64,000 bases of DNA. Origin: Dysgonamonadaceae bacterium. GTDB taxonomy: Bacteria; Bacteroidota; Bacteroidia; Bacteroidales; Azobacteroidaceae. Positions 44,630 to 54,265 of the stretch are shown here, piece by piece. A program made the position numbers and the translations under genes. Positions within the stretch are counted from its first letter, which is position 1. Each line of letters starts with the position of its first letter. The notes beneath the pieces were generated by a model. That model was not told the origin of the DNA, made no database searches, and saw only the letters and a program-made list of their open reading frames with translations. The stretch lies in NCBI GenBank assembly GCA_031289145.1, contig JAITQA010000083.1, forward strand, positions 1 to 64,000. The letters are read 5' to 3'.

Positions 44630-45748
44630 ATGAAAAAGATATTATTGCTGACCGGTATATTGCTGGTTGCAACCTCACCGGTAGCCCAACAAACCTTTTC
44701 TCCGGAATTGAAGTCGGCTTCAATTACCGATGTCTGTAATGCCGTAGCTGATTGGCAGATTGCGAACATGGATTCTGTTAAACACAATCCTTTGGACTGG
44801 ACCAACGGCGCGCTTTACCGGGGAATGGTCGAATGGGCAAAAACGATAGATAACTCCAAGTATTTCGATTTTGTAGCGACCATCGGTAAAACCCACAATT
44901 GGAATGTATGGCAACGGGTCTATCATGCCGACGATATTTGTGTTGGACAAGCATACATTGAATTATACCGCCGTTTGGGAGACAAAAAAATACTTCAATC
45001 TACCTTGGAACGCGCTTTTTATGTGGCGAATCATCCTTCAGAAGCGCCTTTAAATAAACTTGATCCGGTCGGAAAAGATGAACGCTGGTCGTGGTGTGAT
45101 GCCCTTTTTATGGCTCCTCCAATCTATGCCGCCTTATACACAATAACGGGAGAAGAAGTCTATGTGAGTTTTATGAATACCGAATATAAAGTATGTGTTG
45201 ATTCTCTTTATGATTCTGATGCAAAGCTATTCTATCGGGATATTAAACGCATTCCTTTGCGGGAACCGAATGGAGCAAAGCAATTCTGGGGACGCGGAAA
45301 TGGCTGGGTATTCAGTGGTTTGCCGCTGATCATCGAAAATTTGCCGGAAAACTATCCCATGCGGAATTATTATATCAAACTATTTAAGGAAATGGCCGTC
45401 AGCATACTGAAAACTCAAGATCACAATGGAGCATGGCATTCCAGTCTACTGGATTTGGATAATTATCCCTTGCCTGAGAACAGCGCTTCAGCTTTTTTCT
45501 GTCATGGATTTGCTTGGGGTATCAATAAAGGATATCTGGATGCAAAAGCATACCGACCGGCGCTTGAAAAAGGGTGGAAATCGCTGGTGAAATATGTAAA
45601 TAACGAGGGGAGATTAGGCTATATCCAAGCTGTCGGAGCTGCTCCCAACGAAAGTGTCGGAGAAGAATCAACGGATGTCTATGGAGTTGGCGCTTTTCTA
45701 CTGGCCGGAAGCGAACTTTACCGGATGACGGTAGCAAACGGAAAATGA
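44630..45748 (+). CDS. GH105 unsaturated uronyl hydrolase (YteR-like)
   Basis: The 372-residue protein has a signal peptide (ending SPVAQQ) and an alpha/alpha-barrel. The two catalytic-type aspartates lie in YHADDICVGQAYIELY and RWSWCDALFMAPPIYAALY, and WGRGNGWVFSGLP is a family signature. GH105 enzymes cleave unsaturated galacturonyl or glucuronyl residues from lyase products. It is the last gene of the + strand utilization operon. Together with GH88 it implies a lyase-generated substrate, but no lyase gene is in the window. Confidence 0.93.
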   Translation: MKKILLLTGILLVATSPVAQQTFSPELKSASITDVCNAVADWQIANMDSVKHNPLDWTNGALYRGMVEWAKTIDNSKYFDFVATIGKTHNWNVWQRVYHADDICVGQAYIELYRRLGDKKILQSTLERAFYVANHPSEAPLNKLDPVGKDERWSWCDALFMAPPIYAALYTITGEEVYVSFMNTEYKVCVDSLYDSDAKLFYRDIKRIPLREPNGAKQFWGRGNGWVFSGLPLIIENLPENYPMRNYYIKLFKEMAVSILKTQDHNGAWHSSLLDLDNYPLPENSASAFFCHGFAWGINKGYLDAKAYRPALEKGWKSLVKYVNNEGRLGYIQAVGAAPNESVGEESTDVYGVGAFLLAGSELYRMTVANGK

Positions 45749-45781
45749 ATAAAAAAATTTTAAAAACCGGATTATAAAATG

Positions 45782-45789
45782 TACTTTTG
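45782..45789 (+). promoter_or_regulatory. -7 box upstream of the MMPL fusion gene
   Basis: TACTTTTG matches TAnnTTTG. A start about 7 nt downstream would leave a leader of about 20 nt before the ATG at 45817. That supports 45817 over the TTG at 45799 as the start. Confidence 0.45.
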
Positions 45790-45816
45790 TAAGGTATTTT
45801 GAAAAAACAAACGTAC

Positions 45817-48800
45817 ATGGTTCATTTCTTTTTGCCTGTCTATCGGTTTTTCAAGAAGCAAAAACCATTATTATACTGCCTTTTATGTCTTCTCACCGGG
45901 CTATTTGCGTACCAAGCCTTGCAAATCCGGTTTGTAGAAGACATCAACAGTTTCATGCCTAAAATGAAGGATTCGGAAAATATCAATGCCGTTTTCAAAA
46001 ATAGCAAAGTCAAAGATAAAATCGTCCTGCTGTTCTCGTCCGGAAATAAAAAGGAACCGGCCACTCCGGACGATTTGATTGCAACAAGTGAAGCTTTTCT
46101 GGATTCTCTGCTGGATTCCGATGTCGGACAAACACATATCCGGAGCGTGCTGTCGAAAGCAGATGAAAATTTTACCGATAAAGCCTGCGACTATGTAACG
46201 GAAAACTTGCCTGCTTTCATGGATTCTGTCGACTATGTCCGCTTAGATTCCCTGCGCTTGCCCGAAAACTTAACGAACAGGCTTCGAGAAAATTACCGGA
46301 ACCTGATTTCCCCCTTGAGCCTGGTTTCAAAAAAATACATTTTTGCAGACCCTTTGGGATTGTGTTCGAACACCTTGAACCATTTCAACGATTTGCAACT
46401 GTCAGTGCAATATGCGATTTACGACGACCATATTTTTTCTGCCGACCGCGAATACCTGATTGCCTTTATCGCGCCGGTATTCGGCGCCGGTGAAATTTCG
46501 AACAACGAAGCGCTGGTCGACGCCGTTGAATCGCAGATAGACCGCTTCTCACAAATCTATCCGAATATAAAAGTTTCGTACTTCGGCGGCATACCTGTCG
46601 GCATTTACAATGCCCGTCAAATCAAGAACGATTCACTTGTCTCAATGCTGATTACCTTGGTTTTGATTTCCCTGCTCGTCTTGTTCGCTTTCCGGCGGAA
46701 ATCGGCTATCCCGTTGATTCTCCTTCCGGCGATTTTCGGCGGATTATTCGCTTTAGCCCTGATGTCGCTGCTCTACGGCACAATTTCTACCATCGCCATC
46801 GGCGCCGGTTCGATAATCTTAGGTGTGACACTGAGCTATTCTATCCATGTGTTTTGCCACTCCCTGCATGCAAAATCGGGAGAACAGATTATCCGGGAAC
46901 TGGCTTATCCGATGACCGTCGGAAGTTTCACGACCATCGGCGCCTTTGCCGGGCTGACCTTTGCAAGTTCCGATATCTTGCACGATTTCGGCCTGTTTTC
47001 TTGCTTTACACTTATTGGTTCCACCCTGTTTTGCCTGGTATTTCTTCCTCATTTTCTGGTTTTCAAACCGCAAAAGCAACATGCATTCATGCGAAAAATT
47101 GAGCGCATAAACGCCTATCCATTCGAAAAAAACAAATATTTACCCTTGGGAATTACGCTCCTGGCGCTTCTCTGTCTTTTCTTCTTCAACCGGGTAAAAT
47201 TCAATTCGGATATGAACAGCCTGACCTTTATGCCGGACGCCTTTTCCGAATCGGAAAATGTCTTGAACACTGTTTTTCAGGGAGAATACAAGACCGTTTA
47301 TTTCGTGAGCGTCGGAGATACTCCGGATGAAACTTTTTCGAATTATGCCCTGTTGAATGGACAATTAGACAGCCTGAAAGCAACCGGTTTAATCAAAGAG
47401 TCTTCCTCTGCCGCCAAACTTTGGGCGCCTCCATCGGAAAGGGAACGAAAAATCGAACAGTGGAACCATTACTGGACACCGGATAAAAAAGCCTCCCTGA
47501 AACAAAATCTGATTGAAGCAGGCAAAAAACAAGGCTTTAAGGAAGAGGCTTTCAGCGTTTTCTTTGCAATACTTGACAAAGACTATTCTCAAAAAAATTA
47601 TGCGGGAAACCGTTTGCCTGAAAACGATTTATTGGCCGACTGGATAGATATGTCCGGCGAATTGCCGATGGCTATCGCCCAAGTCCGTTTATTGGAAAAA
47701 GACAAAGAAGCTGTTTATCAATATTTTACAAACTCAGACCAGCTCGTCATATTGGATAAGCCTTATTTTGCCTCCCAAATGGCGGATCTTATCCATACGG
47801 ACTTCAATACCATTCTCTATATTGTATCCATCCTGGTATTTCTTTCCATCCTCATCTCTTACGGACGAATCGAAATTACACTGATTTCTTTTCTGCCTAT
47901 GGCCATCAGTTGGATTATCATCTTGGGATTGATGGCGCTCTTGGGCATAGAATTCAATATTATAAATATCATCATTTCAACATTCATTTTTGGTATCGGC
48001 GACGATTTCAGCATTTTTATCACGGATGGTCTCCTCTCGGAATACAAAACCGGGAAAAAAATCTTGGACTCCCATAAAACCGCCATTTTCTTCTCGACTT
48101 TCACCGTCATAACAGGCTTAGGCGCCTTGTCTTTTTCAAAACATCCGGCCTTGTATTCTATTTCATTCACCGGTATGATTGGCATGTTGGCGGTTATATT
48201 GGTCTCTTACACGGTTCAACCGTATATTTTTCGTTTATTCATTTCCGGCAGAACGGCCAAAGGCAAATTCCCGCACACCGTCGGCAGTATGCTGGCAACC
48301 GGAATCATCTTGGGTATTTTCGCTTTGGGAAGCATTCTCCTCAGTTTTTTAAGCTATCTTTTTATCGTGATTCCCATTTCCGAAAAAAAGAAAAAAAGTT
48401 TTTTTCATGCTTTGATACATTATCTTGCAAGATTCCTGATCCGGATGACAAAAAATGAGAAAAAAGTATTTGCCAATCCTTTCGGAGAGGATTTCTCCAA
48501 ACCCGGAATAATCATCGCCAATCACCAATCGGTAATTGACATACTGCAAATCCTGGCGCTACACAAAAAAATAATCATGGTGACCAAAGACTGGGTTATA
48601 CATTCGCCCCTTTTCGGACGTTTAGCCCGTTACGCCGACTTTGTGGATATCAGCATCAAAGGTTTGGCGCCGGAAGCGGAAGACCGGACAAGCGACTTTA
48701 TACGCCGACAAATCGGCCATTATTTGCAAACAGGCTACAGTATCGCTATTTTTCCGGAAGGTTCCCGCTCTGCCGATTGTAAAATCAGGCGTTTCCACAA

Positions 48801-49704
48801 AGGCGCTTTTTTTCTGGCCGGTCTGTTCAAGGCCGATATTATTCCGGTCTTACTCCACGGACAGGGACAAGTGATCACGAAAAATGACCCGTTTTACGTA
48901 AAAAACGGTATGCTGGCCTGCAAAATCCTGCAAAGGATTGCTTATGAAGATTTACAGAAAATGGGACAGTCTTACCAAATGCAATGCAAAACCATCGCCG
49001 GTATTTTCAGGAAGGAGCATGCCTTGTTTATCGCCGAAACAGACGCAATCAATCCCTATTACCGGTATAAATTGATCAAAAATTATATTTACAAAGGGCC
49101 TGTACTGGAATGGTATACCCGGATTAAGACCCGGATGGAAAAAGATTACCTGCTTTTTGAAAACCTGATACCCAAAACTGCTTGCATCTGTGACTTGGGT
49201 TGCGGGTACGGCTACTTGGATTATATGCTGGCTTTCCGTTCGGATTTGCGGACGATAACAGGCATTGATTACGATGAAGATAAAATAGATACCGCCCGGC
49301 ATAACTTTTCGAATACCGGCAGCTTGAAATTCATTCATGCGGATGTTTCCAAAATTACATTGGATGCTGCAGATGTGTTCGTATTGAATGACTTTCTCCA
49401 TTATTTACCGAAGAATGAACAAAATAGGATATTGAAGCAATGTTTCGGAAAATTGAATCCGAACGGCCGCATTATTATTCGCGACGGCGACAGGGAAAAA
49501 ACCGGGAAACATAAGTTGACACAATTGTCTGAGGTGTTTTCGACCCGGATTTTGGGCTTTAATAAAAAAGAACATGATTTATGCTTTCTTTCTACCGAAG
49601 AAATTACGATATTTGCATCTCAAAACGGTATGTCTTTACAGATAACCGAAAACGATAAATACAGTTCGAATACAATTTACCTGCTTGAAAAAACGGTAAC
49701 TTGA
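45817..49704 (+). CDS. Trifunctional MMPL exporter / lysophospholipid acyltransferase / SAM methyltransferase
   Basis: The 1295-residue protein has three parts. Residues about 1-860 are an MMPL/RND-type exporter with two sets of membrane helices (ILLPAIFGGLFALALMSLLYG; FIFGIGDDFSIFITDGLL) and large periplasmic loops. Residues about 880-1070 are a PlsC-type acyltransferase with the HX4D motif (NHQSVID, about 902) and FPEGSRSAD. Residues about 1110-1295 are a class I methyltransferase (CDLGCGYGYLDYML). Similar trifunctional proteins are known in Bacteroides next to aryl-polyene or flexirubin-type lipid genes. It would acylate, methylate and export a lipid product. The downstream CrtI-like, C45 and ligase genes are probably co-transcribed with it. 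TTG at 45799 is a less likely start. Confidence 0.88.
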   Translation: MVHFFLPVYRFFKKQKPLLYCLLCLLTGLFAYQALQIRFVEDINSFMPKMKDSENINAVFKNSKVKDKIVLLFSSGNKKEPATPDDLIATSEAFLDSLLDSDVGQTHIRSVLSKADENFTDKACDYVTENLPAFMDSVDYVRLDSLRLPENLTNRLRENYRNLISPLSLVSKKYIFADPLGLCSNTLNHFNDLQLSVQYAIYDDHIFSADREYLIAFIAPVFGAGEISNNEALVDAVESQIDRFSQIYPNIKVSYFGGIPVGIYNARQIKNDSLVSMLITLVLISLLVLFAFRRKSAIPLILLPAIFGGLFALALMSLLYGTISTIAIGAGSIILGVTLSYSIHVFCHSLHAKSGEQIIRELAYPMTVGSFTTIGAFAGLTFASSDILHDFGLFSCFTLIGSTLFCLVFLPHFLVFKPQKQHAFMRKIERINAYPFEKNKYLPLGITLLALLCLFFFNRVKFNSDMNSLTFMPDAFSESENVLNTVFQGEYKTVYFVSVGDTPDETFSNYALLNGQLDSLKATGLIKESSSAAKLWAPPSERERKIEQWNHYWTPDKKASLKQNLIEAGKKQGFKEEAFSVFFAILDKDYSQKNYAGNRLPENDLLADWIDMSGELPMAIAQVRLLEKDKEAVYQYFTNSDQLVILDKPYFASQMADLIHTDFNTILYIVSILVFLSILISYGRIEITLISFLPMAISWIIILGLMALLGIEFNIINIIISTFIFGIGDDFSIFITDGLLSEYKTGKKILDSHKTAIFFSTFTVITGLGALSFSKHPALYSISFTGMIGMLAVILVSYTVQPYIFRLFISGRTAKGKFPHTVGSMLATGIILGIFALGSILLSFLSYLFIVIPISEKKKKSFFHALIHYLARFLIRMTKNEKKVFANPFGEDFSKPGIIIANHQSVIDILQILALHKKIIMVTKDWVIHSPLFGRLARYADFVDISIKGLAPEAEDRTSDFIRRQIGHYLQTGYSIAIFPEGSRSADCKIRRFHKGAFFLAGLFKADIIPVLLHGQGQVITKNDPFYVKNGMLACKILQRIAYEDLQKMGQSYQMQCKTIAGIFRKEHALFIAETDAINPYYRYKLIKNYIYKGPVLEWYTRIKTRMEKDYLLFENLIPKTACICDLGCGYGYLDYMLAFRSDLRTITGIDYDEDKIDTARHNFSNTGSLKFIHADVSKITLDAADVFVLNDFLHYLPKNEQNRILKQCFGKLNPNGRIIIRDGDREKTGKHKLTQLSEVFSTRILGFNKKEHDLCFLSTEEITIFASQNGMSLQITENDKYSSNTIYLLEKTVT

Positions 49705-49722
49705 ATATGACTATTTCAAAAA

Positions 49723-51216
49723 ATGGATAGATATGAAGTCATCATAATAGGCAGCGGCTTAGGTGGTTTGGTGTGCGCCAATACCTTAGCGAAAGAAGGC
49801 TGTAAGGTCTGTGTGCTGGAGAAAAATGAAACATTCGGCGGTTGTCTCCGCTCCTATAAACGGAGGGGAGGGATAATGGATACCGGTATCCATTATGTAG
49901 GCTCTTTAGACAAGGGACAGATTTTGAATCAGTACTTCAGGTACATGGGAATATTGGATAAATTGAAATTAAAACGCTTAGACGAAGATGGATACGATAT
50001 AATCAATTTGATGGGAAAGGAATATAAACATGCGATGGAACATGAAAATTTCATAGAAACCCTGTCCCACAGTTTTCCGGGAGAAAGCCGGAATATCCGG
50101 AATATCGTCTATAAATTCAAAGAAATAGGCGATTTGATTAGTCTTGACACGCTCAGGAATCACAGTAAATTCTCGACCTCAGTATTACCCTATTTCAGTA
50201 TCTCGGCTGCCGATTTTCTGAAAAAAAACACAAGCAATGCCAATCTGAGAAATGTAATTGCCGGTACCACTGTCTTGTGTGGCGGAGAAGAGGAAAATAC
50301 CGCTCTTTATACCTTTTCTACCATTGTAAATTCAAATATCGAAAGCTCCTACCGCTTTGTCGATGGAAGCCAGCAAATAGCGGATTTATTGATTGCAAGT
50401 ATCCAAGCGCATGGCGGTGTCGTCCGCAACAATGCGAAAGTCAGCCGACTGATAATGAACGGAGAAAAAATTACTGCTGCGGAAATCAATCATGAGGAAC
50501 AGATAGAAGGAGATTATTTTATCTCCGACATTCATCCTTCGACCGTTTTCGAGATGCTTGACAAAACAAAAATAATCAAAAAAGCGTATATTTCCCGCAT
50601 TAACTCCCTGAAAAATTCGATGGGTTTCTTTACCCTGAGTCTCATCCTGAAAGATAATTCCTTTCCTTACCTGAACAAAAATTTTTATTATTACGAAGAG
50701 AATAACCCCTGGGTAAAAAGCGATTATGCGGCAAGAGGTTTACGGAAAATTCTTTTCAGCACTTCACCTTCATCCGATTCCGGACTTTATGCAAAAGTAG
50801 CCCAAGTGTTAGAACCCATGTATTGGCATGAAGTGGAAAAATGGGAAGCTACTTCAGTCGGAAAAAGAGGGGAATCCTACAAGGAATTTAAGCAGGAAAG
50901 AGCCGAAAAATTGATTCAATACCTCGAACAGTTTCATCCTGGAATCAAGGAGTCGATAGTGGATTATTCTTGTTCCACACCTCTGACTTACCGTGATTAT
51001 ACGGGAACAAAACAGGGTTCGGCTTACGGGATAATCAAAGACTACAACAATGCACTGATTTGCCTCTTGCCTTGTCGTACCAGAGTGCCCAATCTTTTTA
51101 TCACAGGGCAAAACAATAATGTGCACGGCATGTTAGGCGTATTCTTAACTGCCATGTACACCTGCGCCGAATTTACAGGAACGGAATACCTGACAAAAAA
51201 AATAGCAAATGCATAA
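49723..51216 (+). CDS. Phytoene-desaturase/retinol-saturase-like FAD oxidoreductase
   Basis: The 497-residue protein begins with a dinucleotide-binding motif, VIIGSGLGGLVCANTLAKEGCKVCVLEKN, followed by GGCLRSYKRRGGIMDTGIHYVG. These are standard for the CrtI/CrtN and retinol-saturase group, as is the C-terminal NLFITGQNNNVHGMLGVFLTA. It could desaturate or saturate a polyene or fatty chain. It is 18 bp after the MMPL fusion and overlaps the next gene by 8 bp, so it belongs to the same pathway. A carotenoid role is less likely because no phytoene synthase is nearby. Confidence 0.85.
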   Translation: MDRYEVIIIGSGLGGLVCANTLAKEGCKVCVLEKNETFGGCLRSYKRRGGIMDTGIHYVGSLDKGQILNQYFRYMGILDKLKLKRLDEDGYDIINLMGKEYKHAMEHENFIETLSHSFPGESRNIRNIVYKFKEIGDLISLDTLRNHSKFSTSVLPYFSISAADFLKKNTSNANLRNVIAGTTVLCGGEEENTALYTFSTIVNSNIESSYRFVDGSQQIADLLIASIQAHGGVVRNNAKVSRLIMNGEKITAAEINHEEQIEGDYFISDIHPSTVFEMLDKTKIIKKAYISRINSLKNSMGFFTLSLILKDNSFPYLNKNFYYYEENNPWVKSDYAARGLRKILFSTSPSSDSGLYAKVAQVLEPMYWHEVEKWEATSVGKRGESYKEFKQERAEKLIQYLEQFHPGIKESIVDYSCSTPLTYRDYTGTKQGSAYGIIKDYNNALICLLPCRTRVPNLFITGQNNNVHGMLGVFLTAMYTCAEFTGTEYLTKKIANA

Positions 51217-52891
51217 AAAAAAGAAAAAATTGTGGAAAAGGATAGGGACAACGCTGCTGATAATGGCGCTTGTTTGGATTGTCGGCGGCTATCTTTTGTC
51301 CTTGTGGCTGCATATTTCTCCTCCTGAAGTAGAAGATACAAATCAAATCCTTCTCAAAGAACCTGTTGTAGCCGAAACAGGAGAAAGTGTTTTCAATAAC
51401 TGCTTCCTGCGACAAAGTGATTCGGGATTGTGGGAAATATATCTCGAAGGGCAAGCGTTTGAGCGGGGCATCGCAGCCGGGAAATTGGAAAAAGAGTTGC
51501 TGGCATATCAGGAAGACGTCTTTGTTTCTCAAATAAAAAAAATAATTCCGTCGGATTTTTACCTGCTGTTTTTGCGAAATTTTATCGGATTTTTCAACCG
51601 GAACTTAGCCAATCATGTCCGGGAAGAATACAAAGCGGAAATTTACGGCATCTCTCTTTCGTGTACGCACACTTACGATTTTATCGGAAGCCCTTACGAG
51701 CGTCAACTGAATTATCATGCGGCGCACGACCTGGGACATGCCATGCAGGATTACATGCTGGTCGGTTGCACCTCTTTCGCCGCTTGGGATGCGGCCACAG
51801 AAGATTCCTCTTTGCTGATTGGTCGGAATTTCGATTTCTATGTCGGCGATGATTTCGCAAAAAACAAAACCGTACTTTTCTGCGCTCCCGACAGCGGCTA
51901 TAAATTTGCTTCCATCGCTTGGGCAGGTATGACGGGCGTGCTTTCCGGTATGAACGAAAAAGGCCTGACCGTGACCATCAATGCAGCCAAATCGACAATG
52001 CCATTGTCTTCTGCCACACCCATTTCCATCCTTTGCCGCGAAATACTGCAATACGCATCCAACATCGAAGAAGCCCGGGCGATAGCCGGGAAAAGACAAT
52101 TGTTCGTCAGCGAATCAATATTGGTTGGTTCGGCGAGCGACGGCAAGGCGGTCCTCATCGAAAAATCGCCCGACAAGATGGGCATGTTCACAAGTCAAGG
52201 TAATTATTTGATTTGTGCCAATCATTTTCAAAGCGAAACATTTGAAAATGATGAACGGAATAACGAAAATATCCATACCTCGGACAGTCCTTACCGTCAG
52301 CAAAGAATGGAAGAACTCATCAGGAAAAATATTCCCCTGAATCCTGTAAAAACAGCCGACATCCTGAGAAACAGGAAAGGCATGGCCGAAAAAAATATCG
52401 GTTTCGGAAATGAAAAATCCATCAATCAGATGATGGGGCATCATTCGATTATATTTAAACCGAAACAACGACAGCTATGGGTTTCCACTTCTCCCTGGCA
52501 ATTAGGACAATATGTTTGCTATGATTTGGATTCGATTTTTCAGAATCCCAATTTTTCGTCTGAAATCAGGAATATAAACCTGAGTATTCAGCCGGATACG
52601 TTTTTGAACAGCGAGCAATATGCCGGGTTTCTCTTTTACCGCGATTATGCCGGAAAATTAAAAGCGTCCATCGAAAAGAAAGAGCAGGTGAGCGAAGAAA
52701 ACATCCGGAATTTTATAGCTTCCAATCCCGAATTATATTACGTCTATGAACTGGTCGGCGATTATTATGCTTCCGTCAAACAGAAAGAGACCGCCCTTGT
52801 TTATTGGCAACAAGCCTTGGCGAAAGAAATTCCGAGAATTGCCGAAAAAGAGAAAATCGAAAAAAAAATTTTGTCCGTAAGTAAAAAATAA
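51209..52891 (+). CDS. C45-family autoproteolytic acyltransferase/hydrolase
   Basis: An N-terminal membrane anchor (about residues 11-33) precedes a domain of the acyl-CoA:6-aminopenicillanate acyltransferase type. The nucleophile is probably Cys187 in LVGCTSFAAWD, exposed by self-cleavage after Gly186. LLIGRNFDFYVGDDF and GMTGVLSGMNEKGLTVTINA are typical of the Ntn-hydrolase fold. Family members transfer or remove acyl groups on amines. In Bacteroidota such genes occur beside MMPL and ligase genes in polyene or flexirubin-type clusters (established context). The 560-residue length includes a C-terminal helical repeat-like segment of about 100 residues. Confidence 0.82.
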   Translation: MHKKKKKLWKRIGTTLLIMALVWIVGGYLLSLWLHISPPEVEDTNQILLKEPVVAETGESVFNNCFLRQSDSGLWEIYLEGQAFERGIAAGKLEKELLAYQEDVFVSQIKKIIPSDFYLLFLRNFIGFFNRNLANHVREEYKAEIYGISLSCTHTYDFIGSPYERQLNYHAAHDLGHAMQDYMLVGCTSFAAWDAATEDSSLLIGRNFDFYVGDDFAKNKTVLFCAPDSGYKFASIAWAGMTGVLSGMNEKGLTVTINAAKSTMPLSSATPISILCREILQYASNIEEARAIAGKRQLFVSESILVGSASDGKAVLIEKSPDKMGMFTSQGNYLICANHFQSETFENDERNNENIHTSDSPYRQQRMEELIRKNIPLNPVKTADILRNRKGMAEKNIGFGNEKSINQMMGHHSIIFKPKQRQLWVSTSPWQLGQYVCYDLDSIFQNPNFSSEIRNINLSIQPDTFLNSEQYAGFLFYRDYAGKLKASIEKKEQVSEENIRNFIASNPELYYVYELVGDYYASVKQKETALVYWQQALAKEIPRIAEKEKIEKKILSVSKK

Positions 52892-52912
52892 TTACCTTTA
52901 TAGAATAGACAC

Positions 52913-54211
52913 ATGCAATATCATCCACAAATTCAATTCGAACCGGCAGAAACCATTCAGCGGTTTCAGGAGAAAAAATTAGCGGAAACTTTGGCATACA
53001 TTGGCGCCAAGTCTCCATTCTACAAGGAACTATTTGAAAAAGAGACAATTGATATTTCCAAAATAAAAAATATTGAAGACCTGCAAGGGGTACCTACTAC
53101 AGATAAGACCGACTTACAGCTGCGCAATAACGACTTTTGCTGTGTGCCGCCGGAAAAAATAATAGACATCGTAACCACTTCAGGAACACTCGGAGAGCCG
53201 GTTATTTTCGGCCTGACCGAAAATGATTTGCAACGCCTGTCCTACAATGAACGCCTGAGCTTCGATACGGTAGGCTTGACAAAAAACGATATTTTGCAAC
53301 TCATGACGACCATCGACCGCCGGTTTATGGCCGGATTGGCCTATTTCCTGGGGGCGCGGGAATTGGGCATGGGTATTTGCCGCGTCGGTAACGGAATTCC
53401 GGAACTGCAATGGGATACCATCAAACGGATACATCCGACCGCCGCTATGGTGGTTCCTTCATTTATTTGTAAACTAATAGATTACGCCATACAGGAAAAT
53501 ATTGATTACCGAAACGCCTCCCTCCGGAAATTTGTTTGCATCGGAGAAGCGCTTCGCAAACCTGATTTCAGTTACAACACATTGGGCGAAAAAATAATCG
53601 AACAGTGGGGAAATATCAGCCTGTATTCCACTTATGCTTCCACGGAAATGCAGACTTCTTTCACCGAATGTGCGGCAGGGAAAGGCGGCCACCTCCAGCC
53701 GGAACTCATCATTGCCGAATTTCTTGACGTTGAAGGAAATCCGGTCAAACCCGGCGAGGAAGGCGAAGTAACCATCACGACCCTCGGCATAGAGGCTATG
53801 CCTCTCCTTCGTTTCAGAACCGGCGACATCGTGGTGCACCATACGGAGCCATGTGCTTGCGGAAGAAACACCGTCCGTCTGAGCAGCGTCACCGGAAGAA
53901 AAGGACAGATGGTTAAGTTCAAAGGTACAACACTCTATCCTCCTGCCTTATATGATATTATCGACAGCATTCCGGAAGTGGTAAACTATGTGGTCGAAGT
54001 CTTCCATAACGAACTGGGAACCGACGAAATTTTGATTCGCATCGGAACCAACCAAAAATCCGAACAATTGGAAAAACATATCAAAGCTATTTTCCGGGCG
54101 AAAATCCGGGTTGCGCCATCTATTGTTTTCGAATCAATTGATTACATCAACGCCATCCAATTTCCACAAACAAAAAGAAAAAGTGTTAAATTCATTGATA
54201 GAAGAGAATAA
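52913..54211 (+). CDS. Phenylacetate-CoA-ligase-like AMP-forming ligase
   Basis: The 432-residue protein has the AMP-binding pattern of the PaaK branch: IVTTSGTLGEPVIFGLTENDL, YSTYASTEMQTSFTEC, LLRFRTGDIVVHHTEPCACGR and VTGRKGQMVKFKGTTLYPPALYDII. It should activate an aryl or aliphatic acid as an acyl-adenylate or thioester. In the aryl-polyene and flexirubin clusters such a ligase loads the aromatic starter, a plausible role here. No acyl carrier protein or ketosynthase is present in the window. It is the last gene before a new promoter at 54217. Confidence 0.87.
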   Translation: MQYHPQIQFEPAETIQRFQEKKLAETLAYIGAKSPFYKELFEKETIDISKIKNIEDLQGVPTTDKTDLQLRNNDFCCVPPEKIIDIVTTSGTLGEPVIFGLTENDLQRLSYNERLSFDTVGLTKNDILQLMTTIDRRFMAGLAYFLGARELGMGICRVGNGIPELQWDTIKRIHPTAAMVVPSFICKLIDYAIQENIDYRNASLRKFVCIGEALRKPDFSYNTLGEKIIEQWGNISLYSTYASTEMQTSFTECAAGKGGHLQPELIIAEFLDVEGNPVKPGEEGEVTITTLGIEAMPLLRFRTGDIVVHHTEPCACGRNTVRLSSVTGRKGQMVKFKGTTLYPPALYDIIDSIPEVVNYVVEVFHNELGTDEILIRIGTNQKSEQLEKHIKAIFRAKIRVAPSIVFESIDYINAIQFPQTKRKSVKFIDRRE

Positions 54212-54216
54212 AATAG

Positions 54217-54224
54217 TATTTTTG
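54217..54224 (+). promoter_or_regulatory. -7 box upstream of the secreted hypothetical gene
   Basis: TATTTTTG matches TAnnTTTG and lies 41 nt before the next ATG. It suggests that the following genes form a separate transcription unit. Confidence 0.45.
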
Positions 54225-54265
54225 TATCGTTAAATGGATTTATTTTAAATTATAATTTTATTCTT

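Noticed and set aside
45799..45816. TTG start for the MMPL fusion protein.
   Set aside because: It lies about where transcription should begin given the TACTTTTG box at 45782. The ATG at 45817 is better placed.
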